A stretch of DNA of 64,000 nucleotides from Rutidosis leptorrhynchoides (taxonomy: Eukaryota > Streptophyta > Magnoliopsida > Asterales > Asteraceae). The stretch covers positions 131,084,001 through 131,148,000 of the forward strand of contig NC_092341.1 of the NCBI RefSeq assembly GCF_046630445.1. The letters run 5' to 3'. Position 1 is the stretch's first letter, and the number at the start of each line of letters is the position of its first letter. The notes under the pieces were generated by a model, which saw only the letters and a program-made list of their open reading frames with translations, made no database searches and was not told the DNA's origin. Of this stretch, positions 13,196-26,294 are shown one piece after another. The position numbers and the translations under genes were made by a program.

Positions 13196-13228
13196 CTCAC
13201 GCTACAACAAATAAATACATTATATACC

Positions 13229-15307
13229 TGAAACAACCCAACCCGTATTCCATACGATAATTTTTTTTTTTTTATAATACACATTTACGCGTCAATTAAA
13301 TATGTAAACCATTCCATGAGTTCCATTTAAAACGTACCACAATTTAAATGTTTACAAGGCACGAAGGCCATTAATTAAGTTTAATACAAGTTCGACCCAC
13401 TACAAATGATAGTTTATAATCCAAACGACACTTCGAGCATGGTTTGGGACTAAACTACCCAAAACGTTAGGCCAACTTCCAAAAGCTCCAACAAAACATC
13501 ATCAAAGGACACCTAGTGCCCAACAACCCCTTTTCCCCTATCCGTACCTGCATCTAAAAAGATAAACAACGAGAGGGGTAAGCTAACGCTTAGTGAATGC
13601 AACAATTATACAAGTTCATATATAACCTACTTACTTGCAATCACTTACCATACCGCATACAAGCTAGCAATTCGATAACTATGCAAACATCATGCATAAA
13701 CTACTATCCACAATTCACAAGAAGCTAGCAACAACAATAGCATGTAGTTCACAATTCAATTATGCTAGATACGAATTCAAACAACCATGGTTAACCAATC
13801 GTACATGGGAACAGTACTCGTAAAAGACCGTCGGAGTTCATAACATCCATTAGTGTTACTTAAACACCGCGTAATCACTAATCCCCCATGACAATGTGGC
13901 GTCTTGAACACCGCGACGATTCCACATGTCAATCCAAACAATGAGTGGTGCCTTGAACACCGCGGCATCCACTCCCATGACAATGTGGTGTCTTAAACAC
14001 CGCGAAAATACCACATGTCAATCAAACAATGAGTAGTGTCTTGAACACCGTGATAATACTACTCGTTACGTAGAATATGGTGTCTTGAACATCGCGACAA
14101 TGCCACATTCATACTACACAAATAAATACATTATATACGTACACGCATAATTATTCCACTCACCTTAATACAAGGATGATGATTATGCACTTCCGAACTT
14201 CAAAGCAATGTACCTAATTCATTAAGTACACATTCAATTACACAACTAGTGGAGTTAACCACAATACTTACACTTGAGCATTTAATGACCCAATTTGCAT
14301 TAAATGAATCAACTACACCAAAACCGCCCATAAATGGCAATGTCTCATATTAAATCACTAAGGCTAGTGATTTAAAGTCTACTAACCTCAACTAACATAA
14401 CTTAAGGTAATTTCATACCCAATTCATCCGAACTAGGTCAACATTACTCTTTTGACCCATTTTAACATTTACACATTCAACTTAGTCAAACATGACCCAT
14501 TTACAATTCCTTCAACATTAATCAAGTGTTTTAATGCTTAACAACATAATTTACACTTACAAATCTCATTTCATTTGACCAAAACTCTAGATTATGGCCA
14601 TTAGGGTTTACTTTCATCGATCTAACCCAAAACCCACCCATTTAACCCTCAAATGGGTCACACAATGTTCCACATGAACTAAACCCTAGCTTAAACTAAA
14701 TAAAACTCAAATCATAGAGTTAAGACATACCAAAACTATCAAAGTGTAGCTAGAGATGCAAGGAACAACTTTAACACTTGGGTTCGGGCAAGATTCGACC
14801 TTCTTCTTCACCAAAATAAGCATTCTCACTCTTAAAACTTCACTCTCTCTCTAGATTTGTTTTTAATTAAATGGAAAAGAAATAAATGAAGAGGAGATGA
14901 GGTTGAACTAGCCATAAAGTCTCAAAAACCGGCCATGGGTGAAAAGACCTAAAAACCCCTAAAAGATTCCAATTAAAAAGGCTAAAATTGTCAAACAGCG
15001 ACATTTGTCGCGTTTCGCGACACAGTGTCGCGTCTCGCGACAACCAAACGCGATAAACACAATTCAAACGCGATAACCTTGACAGAACTGAAATTCTAGA
15101 GCTGTCGCGTCCCAGCCCACTTTGTCGCGTATCACGACACACCAGGACGCGATGGGACACCTTCAGACGCGACAGAAGGCCTGATCAAACCATTTTCCAA
15201 TATTTTCAATATTTGAACCATACAAACTCGAACATAGCTACAATATTAAACGTACACGGAGTTAGATGCGCACCTTAAGTCATATTCAGGGAAAATGGGA
15301 TGTTACA
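13229..15307 (-). mobile_element. Element B 3' LTR
   Basis: On the plus strand it starts TGAAACAACCCAACCCG and ends GGGATGTTACA, 2079 bp. It is paired with 20132-22194. The polypurine-type tract CCGATTCAAGTGGGGGAGAG (minus strand) abuts it at about 15308-15328. Confidence 0.9.
14995..15180. repeat. TGTCGCG/CGCGACA palindrome cluster in element B LTR
   Basis: Many copies of TGTCGCG and CGCGACA in both orientations, for example around 15005-15045 and 15103-15175, form a CpG-rich island in an AT-rich LTR. The other LTR has the same cluster at 21892-22073. Confidence 0.85.
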
Positions 15308-15309
15308 AC

Positions 15310-16690
15310 TCTCCCCCACTTGAATCGGAGCGCGTCCTCGCGATCCAAGCCGCATGACAATCCGGAAGATAAACCAACACAAACTCTTCGGATTCCCATG
15401 TAAACTCGGAACCCTTTCGATGTCGCCATTGTACTTTGAAGGTTCTCACTTCCTTGTTTCGCAACATCTTAACCTTCTCATCAAGGATTGCAATCGGCTC
15501 TACCGCATACTCTAGCTTGTTATTCAACGTAATCTCATCTAGCGGCACCCAAGTCGAGTCATCCGCAAGACACCTACGGAGATGGGAAACATGAAACGTA
15601 TTATGAATCCCCGTAAGCTCTTCGGGCAACTCTAGTCTATAAGCGACCTCACCAACACGTTCCAAAACCTTGAAAGGACCAATAAATCGAGGAGCTAACT
15701 TTCCAAGCTTTCGAAAATGAATAACACCTTTCCATGGAGAAACCTTAAGCATCTCCATGTCACCTCCTTGAAATTCGATCGTTCGTCTACCTTTATCGGC
15801 ATAAGATTTTTGCCTATCTTGCGCCGCCTTAAGTCGAGCCCGAATCATCTCAATTTTACTATTCATCTCTAGGACCAAATCGGTACTCCCGATTTCTCGT
15901 TGACCCACTTCTCCCAACAAATGGGAGTTCGACATCTACACCCATAAAGAATCTCATAAGGTGGCATTCCAATACTAGTGTGGTAACTATTATTGTACGA
16001 GAATTCCACCAATGGTAAGTGCTCATCCCAACTACCACCAAAATCAATAATACACGCCCTTAACATATCCTCCAACGTTTGGTTCGTACGCTCGGTTTGA
16101 CCGTCCGTTTGAGGATGATACGCCGTGCTCATTTTCAATTGAGTACCCATATCTTCATGAAACTTGTTCCAAAATCGAGACGTGAAACGAGTATCTCGAT
16201 CCGAAACAATAGATATAGGAACCCCATGCCTCAATATCACCTCCTTGATAAACAACTTGGATAAAGTCTCCGATGATATCGTTTCCCAAATGGGAAGAAA
16301 CAAAGCACTATTCGTCAATCTATCAACTATCACCCAAATCGTATCATATTGGGTTCTCGCCGTCTTTGGTAACTTGGTAATGAAGTCCATGGTAATGTGC
16401 TCCCATTTCCATTTCGTGACTTCCAATGGTTGTAACTTACCGTACGGCTTTTGGTGTTCGGCTTTAACTTGCAAACACGTGACGCATTGCTCAACATACT
16501 TAACCACATCACGTTTCATACCGGGCCACCAATAATCTTTCCTCAAATCATAGTACATCTTTGTTGCACCCGGATGAATGGAATACTTTGACTTATGTGC
16601 TTCATCAAGTAACACTTGTCGGTTACCACCCATCTTAGGTACCCACACTCTTCCTTGAAACGATAATAAACCACGCGAGCCCATAGTAAT
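15310..16690 (-). mobile_element. Element B integrase with C-terminal tail
   Basis: Integrase read right to left: zinc-finger [19 protein letters not shown] with C..C in [14 protein letters not shown], then the catalytic core with [25 protein letters not shown] and [14 protein letters not shown] (the D, D, E region), then a C-terminal tail ending HRKGSEFTWESEEF that resembles the gypsy chromodomain-like end. Integrase inserts the cDNA into the host chromosome. It is a fossil. Confidence 0.85.
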
Positions 16691-16699
16691 GAACTCCGT

Positions 16700-18410
16700 T
16701 TATCCCACAATCCGCTCTTCATGCTTGTTGTGAACATACGCCTCTATTTGAATCTCACTAAGCTTTACAAGGAAATCGTTAGTGATGATCATGCGTAACG
16801 ACCCTACTCGTATTTCTGGATGTTGACTCTTTCTACTCAACGCATCCGCGACCACGTTCGCCTTACCCGGATGATAAAGTATTTCACAATCATAATCCTT
16901 TACCACATCCATCCACCTACGTTGACGATAATTCAAATCTCATTGACTAAAGAGATGTTTCAAACTCTTATGATCCGAATAAATCGTACACTTGACACCA
17001 TACAAGTAGTGGCGCCAAATCTTCAATGCATGTACCACCGCCGCCAATTCAAGGTCATGAGTCGGGTATCTCTTTTCGTGTTCCTTTAATTGTCGAGAGG
17101 CATAAGCGATGACTTTACCTCTTTGCATTAAAACACACCCGAGCCCATTTAACGAAGCATCACAATAAACCATCATGTCTTCTACCCCTTCCGGCAACAC
17201 TAACACCGGAGCTTGACACAACTTCTCTTTTAGCAATTGAAAAGCAATTTCTTGCTCGTTTTCCCAATTGAACCTTACATTCTTCCTCGTCAACTTCGTC
17301 AAAGGAGAAGCAATCTTAGAAAAGTCTTGGATAAACCTACGATATTAACCGGCCAATCCGAGAAAACTTCGGATTTCCGTAGGCGTAGTCGGTTTCCCCC
17401 AACTCTTCACCGTCTCAATCTTCCCCGGATCTACTTGGATACCTTCTTTATTCACGATATGGCCAAGGAATTGAACTTCCCTTAGCCAAAATTCACATTT
17501 GGAGAATTTTGCATACAACTTCTCCTTCCGCAACGTCTTCAATACTTCGCGCAAATGGTGCTCATGTTCCTTCATACTCTTAGAATAAACAAGTATGTCG
17601 TCAATGAACACAATTACCGACTTATCCAACATGGGTTGGCACACTCGGTTCATTGAATCCATGAATACCGCCGGTGCATTCATAAGACCAAAAGGCATAA
17701 CTACAAACTCAAAATGCCCGTAACGAGTTCGAAAAGCCATTTTCTCTATGTCTTCCTCACAGACCCGCACTTGATGATAGCCGGACCGTAGGTCAATCTT
17801 AGAAAAATACGTTGCACCTTGGAGTTGGTCAAACAAATCATCAATCCGAGGCAATGGATAACGATTCTTGATCGTCACTTTGTCCAACTCCTGATAATCG
17901 ATGCACATCCGCATACTACCATCTTTCTTTTTCACAAACAAAACCGGAGCACCCCATGGCGAGGAACTCGGTCGAATAAAACCCTTCTCAAGTAACTCTT
18001 GGGTTTGATTTAACAATTCTTGCATTTCCGTCGGCGCTAAACGATAAGGGGTTTTAGCTATGGGAGTAGCTCCCGGAACCAACTCAATGCGAAATTCGAC
18101 TTGTCTTTCCGTCGGGACACCCGGTAATTCATCCGGAAAATCATCTTCAAATTCATTAACCACCAGGATTTCACGAATAGGTGGTGGCTCATCACGAATA
18201 TCAACTACATGGGCAAGAAAAGCAATGCCACCACTAACAAGGAAACGATGTGCCCGTGCAAAAGTGCATATCGGCACAAGTCTTCTTCGCTTATCGCCAT
18301 GAATAATTAACTCTCCCCCACTTGGGGTCTTCACACGAATGAATTTATCATGGAATGCAATATCGGCTCTATAACGATCGAGCCAATCCATACCAACAAC
18401 AATATCAAAA
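16700..18410 (-). mobile_element. Element B reverse transcriptase and RNase H
   Basis: Reverse transcriptase motifs include [45 protein letters not shown] and the catalytic FIDDILVYS near 17.6 kb. RNase H follows with [15 protein letters not shown] near 17.16 kb and [12 protein letters not shown] near 16.96 kb. These copy the element's RNA into DNA. It is a fossil. Confidence 0.88.
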
Positions 18411-19747
18411 TCACCCAAAGTCATCGGAATGAGATCGATTTCAAAAGTTTCGGTACCAAACACAACATTACAATTTTTACAAACATCAACTCCTAGCACC
18501 GTTTTACCATCCGCTATTTCGACTTCTACCGGATGAGTTAACTTAGCTAGCGGTTTATTCAACTTAGGCACAAATCTTGGAGACACAAACGACAAGTTAG
18601 CACCACTATCAAAAAGCATACGTGCCGGACTAGAGTTAACCATGAAAGTACCTGAGACGACTTCATTTGATTGTTTGGCTTCTTCATTCGTCATCAAGTA
18701 GTTGCGACCCCTAGCCGTACCCGCCGCTTTCTCCAATTTCTTAACATGATCATTGTTCAAATTGGGACATTCCGGCCTCTTATGCCCTTCTTTACCACAA
18801 TTATAACAAGTGAGTTTGGTTGTAGAAGGAGGGTTAGTGCAATCACGGGCCCTATGTCCCTTTCGTCCACAATTGTGGCAAGAATAATGGAACTCTCCGG
18901 GAACACTTTTCATCACACTACTGACACTCTCGGTTGCACCCTTACTCTTCTTGTTCGAATGACTTGTAGCTTCGAACTTTCTCTTGCCAAAAGTAAAGCC
19001 ACTCTTTCTTAACACGAGCGCCTCAAAACCTTTGGCCATATTAAACAACTCATCGAAACTCTTCACCACGTTCACACTTATCTTTTCTTGATAACTATCA
19101 TTCAAGATTCGATAGAAATCTTCTTTCAACATTTTATCATTCCCGACATACTCCGGGCAAAATTGGGTCTTGGACAAAAACACGGATTTGAGAGTGTTCA
19201 AATCCATCGACCCTTGCCTCAAGGAACGTAACTCGTCCTTAAGCCTAGTAAGATCAGCCGGAGTTCGGTATTCATCGAAAAACTCTTTCTTGAATTCATC
19301 CCAAGTGAATTCCATGCATTGTTCTTCGCCATAAAGTTGAATCTTCGCGTCCCACCACAATTTAGCATCGCCCCTCAACATACTACACCCGTACCTTGTC
19401 TTCTTATCGAGAGGACATTCACAAGTACGAAAAGCCCCCTCCATATCGGAGATCCATCGGGCACTCTTAAGAGGATCCCTTTCACCTTCAAAGGTGGGAG
19501 GTTGAGAATCCTTGAAGTTCTTATAGAAAAAGTCCCGTCTTCCCACATTATCTTCATGAAGAACGGCCTTAACTTGATCCTTTACTACATTGACTAGTTG
19601 CTCGTCAATCGTATCAAGAAATATTTTCTTAACGTCTTCGAGAAACTCCTCTTTTTGACGTTTAAAGATGGCCTCTACCTTGGCCGTGAACTCAGGGTCC
19701 TCGCTCGTGCCCCCATTATCGGTGTCGTGTCCATTTCTCATCTTCAT
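18411..19747 (-). mobile_element. Element B gag and protease
   Basis: Gag starts [13 protein letters not shown] at 19747. The capsid block [19 protein letters not shown] is near 19.45 kb, and two CCHC knuckles ([28 protein letters not shown]) are near 18.8 kb. Protease has [16 protein letters not shown] near 18.6 kb and [15 protein letters not shown] near 18.4 kb. Confidence 0.88.
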
Positions 19748-20113
19748 TCTATAAAAGGAGAGAGGTTAAACAACGAATGAAAAGACATGACATGCACATA
19801 TACACATATTCATCATACCGCTCCACCTTGCTCAACAATCATCGTACATCGCTCGTTTGACACGATTTGCACCCGTAACAATGGTAGCTAGTCATTGCTA
19901 CGCGAGCACGTTGCATTAATTTGCTAGTACAACGCCTATCTCGCTTAATGATTACATCTACACCACAAAACAATTAGTGCGAGGTTAAATCACATAGATC
20001 TAAGCACTAACAATTCCCGATTCGACCCGAAGTCCTACAAGTCCCGCATAAAAGCGCATACACAATAAAGTCTAAGTCTAGGCACCTATCCTGAGTCGCC
20101 TAAATCTCTTAGA

Positions 20114-20131
20114 CCATGCTCTGATACCAGT
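20114..20131 (-). other. Element B primer-binding site
   Basis: The minus strand reads CTGGTATCAGAGCATGG directly inside the LTR and matches initiator-Met tRNA. The interval 19748-20113 is non-coding leader. Confidence 0.85.
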
Positions 20132-22194
20132 TGAAACAACCCAACCCGTATTCCATACGATAATTTTTTTTTATAATACACATTTATCCAATTAAATATG
20201 TAAACCATTCCACGAGTTCCATTTAAAACGTACCACAATTTAAATGTTTACAAGGCACGAACGCCATTAATTAAGTTTAATACAAGTTCGACCAACTACA
20301 AATGATAGTTTATAATCCAAACGACACTTCGAGCATGGTTTGGGACTAAACTACCCAAAACGTTAGGCCAACTTCCAAACGCTCCAACGAAACATCATCA
20401 AAGGACACCTAGTGCCCAACAACCCCTTTTCCCCTATCCGTACCTGCATCTAAAAAGATAAACAACGAGAGGGGTAAGCTAACGCTTAGTGAATGCAACA
20501 ATTATACATGTTCATATATAACCTACTTACTTGCAATCACTTACCATACCGCATACAAGCTAGCAATTCGATAACTATGCAAACATCATGCATAAACTAC
20601 TATCCACAATTCACAAGAAGCTAGCAACAACGATAGCATGTAGTTCACAATTCAATTATGCTAGATATGAATTCACACAACCATGGTTAACCAATCATAC
20701 ATGGGAACGGTACTCGTAAAAGACCGTCGGAGTTCATAACATCCATTAGTGTTACTTAAACACCGCGTAATCACTAATCCCCCATGACAATGTGGCGTCT
20801 TGAACACCGCGACGATTCCACATGTCAATCCAAACAATGAGTGGTGCCTTGAACACCGCGGCATCCACTCCCATGACAATGTGGTGTCTTAAACAACGCG
20901 ACAATACCACATGTCAATCAAACAATGAGTAGTGTCTTGAACACCGCGACAATACTACTCGTTACGTAGAATGTGGTGTCTTGAACACCGAGACATTGCT
21001 ACATTCATACTACACAAATAAATACATTATATACGTACACGCATAATTATTCCACTCACCTTAATACAAGGATGATGATTATGCACTTCCGAACTTCAAA
21101 GCAATGTACCTAATTCATTAAGTACACATTCAATTACATAACTAGTGGAGTTAACCACAATACTTACACTTGAGCATTTAATGACCCAATTTGCATTAAA
21201 TGACTCAACTACACCAAAACTGCCCATAAATGGTAATGTCTCATATTAAATTACTAAGGCTAGTGATTTAAAGTCTACTAACCTCAACTAACATAACTTA
21301 GGGTAATTTCATACCCAATTCACCCGAACTAGGTCAACATTACTCTTTTGACCCATTTTAACATTTACACATTCAACTTAGTCAAACATGACCCATTTAC
21401 AATTCCTTCAACATTAATCAAGTGTTTTAATGCCTAACAACACAATTTACACTTACAAATCTCATTTCATTTTACCAAAACTCTAGATTATGGCCATTAG
21501 GGTTTACTTTCATCGATCTAACCCAAAACCCACCCATTTAACCCTCAAATGGGTCACACAATGTTCCACATGAACCAAACCCTAGCTTAAACTAAATAAA
21601 ACTCAAATCATAGAGTTAAGACATACCAAAACTATCAAAGTGTAGCTAGAGATGCAAGGAACAACTTTAACACTTGGGTTCGGGCAAGATTCAACCTTCT
21701 TCTTCACCAAAATAAGCTTTCTCACTCTTAAAACTTCACTCTCTCTCTAGATTTGTTTTTAATTAAATGGAAAAGAAATAAATGAAGAGGAGATGAGGTT
21801 GAACCAGCCATAAAGTCTCAAAAACCAGCCATGGGTGAAAAGACCTAAACACCCCTAAAAGATTCCAATTAAAAAGGCTAAAATTGTCAAACAGCGACAT
21901 TTGTCGCGTTTCGCGACACAGTGTCGCGTCTCGCGACAACCAAACGCGATAAACACAATTCAAACGCGATAACCTTGACAGAACTGAAATTTTAGAGCTG
22001 TCGCGTCCCAGCCCACTTTGTCGCGTATCGCGACACACCAGGACGCGATGGGACACCTTCAGACGCGACAGAAGGCCTGATCAAACCATTTTCCAATATT
22101 TGAACCATACAAACTCGAACATAGCTACAATATTAAACGTACACGGAGTTAGATGCGCACCTTAAGTCATATTCAGGGAAAACGGGATGTTACA
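20132..22194 (-). mobile_element. Element B 5' LTR
   Basis: 2063 bp with the same termini as 13229-15307. It carries the same tandem and palindromic repeats. Differences from its partner are scattered, about 15 in the first 900 bp by eye. Confidence 0.9.
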
Positions 22195-22199
22195 ATACC

Positions 22200-23165
22200 T
22201 ACGCATATAATTATTCCACTCACCTTAACACGTCGGTGATGATTACACTTCCGTACTCTTCAAAGCAAAGTACCTAATACATTACGCACATAGATCAATC
22301 ATACATTCAAGTTGGTCAACCAACTTATTCGTCATACAAGTGCCATTTGGCCCATAGTGCAAACGTGACCCATTTGCACCATTCATTCTAACACTAGGTC
22401 GGGATTTTGTCAAACCCTTACTAACGATTCAATTATGGTCTTAAAACACTTTTCAACACAAAGTTATCTCACTTCACACCTATTAACCCACTTTGGCCAC
22501 CAAAGACACATTTGATCCATTTCAAGGTTATCACACCCATTTGAGTCACTATCATACCCAAATACACCCATTCACTTTAAAATCTAAGTGTGCTAGTGAT
22601 TTGCTATCATTTAACACCCATATACACCTTTTAACATTTCCAAACCCTAGGTTAGTCATCTTTGGGTCCTCATTACCTAAACGTACCTAAAAACCTCCAA
22701 AACTCTAACAATTGAGTTTTATGTTCATCTTTACCCCAAACCCTAACCCTTAAACAATCAAAACAAGGAAAATCAAGGTTAAGACTTACCACTACAACCA
22801 AAATGTAGCTAGGGACTAGATGAACAACTTTAGAACTCGCACTTAGACCCGATTCGACCTTCTTCTTCCTTGATTTGAGCTCTCTCACTCTAGAAACCCT
22901 TTTCTCTCTCTAAATTGAATTGGAAGTGATGTGGTTGTTGAAAATGGAGTAAATGATGCTCCAAAACTGATCTAGGGCCTTAAATTCGGTCCCCATGTGA
23001 ATTTATCACTTTGCCCTCTTTAAAATATCCAAAAACAGATAGCTGGCCCGCCAGACCATTTGGACGGTGTCCAATAGTGTGGACGGCGTCCAGCCCTTCA
23101 CACTGGGACGGCGTCCCACCATTTTGGACGGCGTCCCAAACAACTGAGAGAAACTGGATCTTACA
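22200..23165 (-). mobile_element. 5' LTR of element A, second part
   Basis: This resumes element A's LTR after element B. It ends AACTGGATCTTACA at 23165. It contains the second GGACGGCGTCC palindrome cluster at about 23043-23145. Confidence 0.8.
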
Positions 23166-23167
23166 TA

Positions 23168-23424
23168 CTCCCTCCGTCCCATATTAATAGTCCAGTATTC
23201 CATTTTGAGTTGTCCCAAATTAATAGTCTACTTTCATATATAGATAAGAATAATAAGGTAAAGTTCTATTATGTCCTTAATGTATGTGGATAGGATTAAA
23301 AGAGAAAGAAAAAATAAGGGTAAAAATGTAAAGTAAAGATAAAGTACAGTACCTTTATGACATTTTCTTCTTCAACTGTGTATTTTTTTTGTTTGTGGAC
23401 TATTAATATAGGACGAAGGAAGTT
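23168..23424. mobile_element. Stowaway-type MITE
   Basis: It starts CTCCCTCCGTCCC after TA and ends with the imperfect inverse GGACGAAGGAAGT, about 257 bp. GTCCCAAATTAATAGTC and GGACTATTAATATAGG form the sub-terminal inverted repeat. This terminal sequence is the signature of Stowaway (Tc1/mariner-derived) MITEs. It abuts the LTR end of element A. Confidence 0.88.
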
Positions 23425-23571
23425 TTAATTAAATACATCTCAGTTGAATACTATATGTACAATTCTCCTATTTAATTCGCGTATTGTAACAGCTTTCATA
23501 AATAAAATTTGATTCTAGTCCAAAAGGTGCAGAAATTTTGTAGTTTTATTAGAGTCGTGTGCTAGCTTACT

Positions 23572-23867
23572 TTTTTTTTTCTTTGATCATAGATCATCCA
23601 GGGAAGACTAAACCATCCACGCGATTATCTTTTGCAGTTGCATAACCCGCCCCCAACTGCTGCCCTGAAGGAAACTTGAATCAATCTGGGAGCATGACCG
23701 GTAAAAACACCCTCTCCGTTGCCCCCACAACGCGATGTGCGAAAGACGACTTTGAGTGAATTCAAGGTTAGATGATAACCTTGTGTGCAATGTTTTAGAC
23801 CCTAGAGTCGAACTTCTGACCTCGTCCGACCACTACCACTTGAACTACAACACAAAGTTCACAAGGT
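23572..23867 (-). mobile_element. tRNA-derived SINE with poly(A)-type tail
   Basis: On the minus strand, an A box (TAGTTCAAGTGGTAG) lies near 23.85 kb and a B box (AGAAGTTCGACTCTAG) near 23.81 kb. The body follows, then an A-run (T-run on plus at 23571-23580). Imperfect 17-bp flanking repeats TCGTGTGCTAGCTTACT and TCGTGTCTCAGCTTACT fit a target duplication. Related fragments lie at 30695-30840 and 31333-31512. Confidence 0.75.
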
Positions 23868-24026
23868 TCGTGTCTCAGCTTACTACTTGCAAGCTGTTTG
23901 CTGTATGCCCATTTGGGTCTCGTTGGGTGATTAATAAATTTTGCTATTTAACAAAAAAATTGCATCATATCACAAGATATGGGTGGAATTGTTGGACCAG
24001 AAGCTTATAAAAAACAATTGTGTTAC

Positions 24027-24339
24027 TGTTATAATTCAGTAGGCTTATAACTACCTTTAGTGGTTTGATTCTTGATGTTATAATTCAGTAGGCTTATAAC
24101 TACCTTTAGTGATTTGATTCTTGATTAAGAATACTAATAATGAAGTGTAAGAACAAAGATGATAATGGAGAGAAAGAAAGAAACACTTTGTAAGTGTGAG
24201 GAATGGTGCAAGTTTAATGCTTGCATTCATGGCTATTTATAGCAAAAATATCACAAGTTTAGGTAATACAATAATATTACTTTTGTGTATCAATAATTGA
24301 CTATCCATTTATATATATATATATTTATATATTATAACA
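24027..24339 (-). mobile_element. Copia 3' LTR
   Basis: 313 bp. A ~50-bp segment beginning TTATAATTCAGTAGGC is present twice in tandem at its outer end, as it is in the partner LTR. Confidence 0.92.
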
Positions 24340-24489
24340 CTCCTCCTTGGATAGCAATTTTGTTTGTTGAAGATCAACTGTAAGTTACTGCCTCGTTAAA
24401 AACCTTGCTAAAGAAAACCCAGTGGGAAAAACTTTAGCTAAGGGAAAAAGAGTGCAGCATGGAGTTGACTCCCCCTCAAGTAGGCATCG

Positions 24490-26260
24490 CTTCGGTTGTT
24501 ACATCTTTTGAACATGTCTCATGCCAATGTTATGAACGTGTGTTCTGAAAATAGCAGTTGGAAGTGCTTTCGTGAAAAGATCAGCAGAGTTTTTGCTGGA
24601 TTGAAAATATCTCATTTCAATCTCGTTGTCCTTAATGAGATTTTGAGTGTATGAGAAGAATCTAGGAGGTATGTGTTTGGTTCGGTCACTTTTGATATAC
24701 CCTTCTTTCATCTGTGCTATGCAAGCTGCATTATCTTCATAGATAATTGTTGGACTTTTATCGCGTTCTAGTCCACAAGAATCAGTAATGATTTATGTCA
24801 TTGATCTCAACCAAAAACATTCCCGAGTAGCTTCATGTAATGCAATCACTTCGGCATGATTTGATGATGTAGCAACAAGTGTTTGTTTTTGAGAACGCCA
24901 TGATATTGCAGTACCTCCATTTAGGAATACATATCCAGTTTGAGATTTAGCTTTATGTGGATCAGATAAATAACCTGCATCAGCATAACCAACCAAATCT
25001 TGTTTTGATTTGTTAGAATAAAATAATCCTAAATCAGTAGTTCCTCGAAGGTATCGAAATATGTGTTTGATCCCATTCCAGTGTCTTTTGGTAGGAGCAG
25101 AGCTGAACCTTGCCAACAAATTAACTGCAAAAGAAATGTCAGGTCTTGTACAATTTGTAAGATACATAAGAGCTCCAATTGCACTAAGATATGGTACTTC
25201 TGGTCCAAGAATATCTTCATGATCTTCACATGGACGAAATGGATCAGTTTCAACATTGAGTGATCTAACAACCATAGGAGTACTTAATGGTTTTGCCTTG
25301 TCCATATTGAAACGTTTCAAAATCTTTTCAGTATATGTTGTTTGATGTACAAGTAAACCATTAGGCATATGCTCAATTTGTAAACCAAGGCAATACTTGG
25401 TTTTTCCGAGATTTTTCATTTCAAATTCTTTCTTTAGAAGTTGAATGGCTTCATAGATCTCTTTATTTGTACCTATGATGTTAAGATCATCAACATAAAC
25501 AGCTATGATCACATATCCGGATGTTGTTTTCTTAATGAAAACACAAGGGCAAGTAAGGTTATTTGTATACCCTTTGCTTATCAAGTAATCACTTAATCGG
25601 TTATACCACATACGTCCCGATTGTTTTAACCCATATAAAGATCTTTGTAATTTAATCGAATACATTTCTTTGGGTTTTGCATTTGATGCTTCTGGTACCT
25701 TAAATCCTTCAGGTATCTTCATATATATATCACTATCAAGTGATCCATATAGGTAAGCAGTCACAACATCCATGAGATGCATTTCTAAATTTTTAGAAAC
25801 TGCCAGGCTGATTAAGTACCTAAAAGTAATTGCATCCATAACAGGGGAATAAGTTTCTTCATAATCAATTCTCGGTCTTTGAGAAAAACCTTGAGCTACA
25901 AGTCTAGCTTTACACCTTGTAACTTCATTTTTCTCATTTCTTTTTCGGACAAAAATCCATCTGTATCCTACAGGTTTCACATCTTTAGGAGTGAGAATGA
26001 TGGATCCGAAAACTTTTCTTTTATTGAGTGATTCTAATTCAGCTCGTATTGCTTCTTTCCATTGAGCCCAATCATGTCTATTTTGACATTCAACCATAGA
26101 TGGTTCTGGATCATCATCATTATTCATGATGTCATATGCAACATTAAATGAAAATTTCTCATCAAGATTTTTCATTTCATTTCGGTTCCATAATATTTTT
26201 GAATATGCATAATTGATTGCAATTTCTGTATTGACATCATCAATCTCCTCTGCAGTAGGA
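24490..26260 (-). mobile_element. Copia reverse transcriptase and RNase H
   Basis: Reverse transcriptase motifs: YRWIFVRKRNEKNEVTRCKA near 25.95 kb, QRPRIDYEETYSPV near 25.86 kb, LYGLKQSGRMWYNRL near 25.6 kb and the catalytic YVDDLNIIG near 25.49 kb. RNase H: VGYADAGYLSDPHKAKSQTG near 24.97 kb and a C-terminal block ending near 24.5 kb. It is a fossil. Confidence 0.88.
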
Positions 26261-26294
26261 GTACTGATTTGTGGTTCTTCTTGAACACTTTCTT

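Larger units (their letters stand above)
11991..13228 (-). mobile_element. 5' LTR of element A, first part
   Basis: On the plus strand the LTR starts TGTAACAACCCG at 11991. It is interrupted at 13228 by element B and resumes at 22200, ending GATCTTACA at 23165. The two parts total about 2.2 kb. No second A LTR is in the window. Confidence 0.85.
13229..22194 (-). mobile_element. Element B: full-length Ty3/gypsy element inserted in element A's LTR
   Basis: It has two LTRs (13229-15307 and 20132-22194), a primer-binding site, gag, protease, reverse transcriptase, RNase H and integrase, all on the minus strand, and the 5-bp duplication ATACC at 13224-13228 and 22195-22199. The order PR-RT-RH-INT marks Ty3/gypsy, and the C-terminal integrase tail suggests a chromovirus type. 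Its gag and pol are close to those of element A, so one member of a family jumped into another. By eye the LTRs differ by roughly 2%. It is full length but broken, with a few breaks. Confidence 0.92.
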
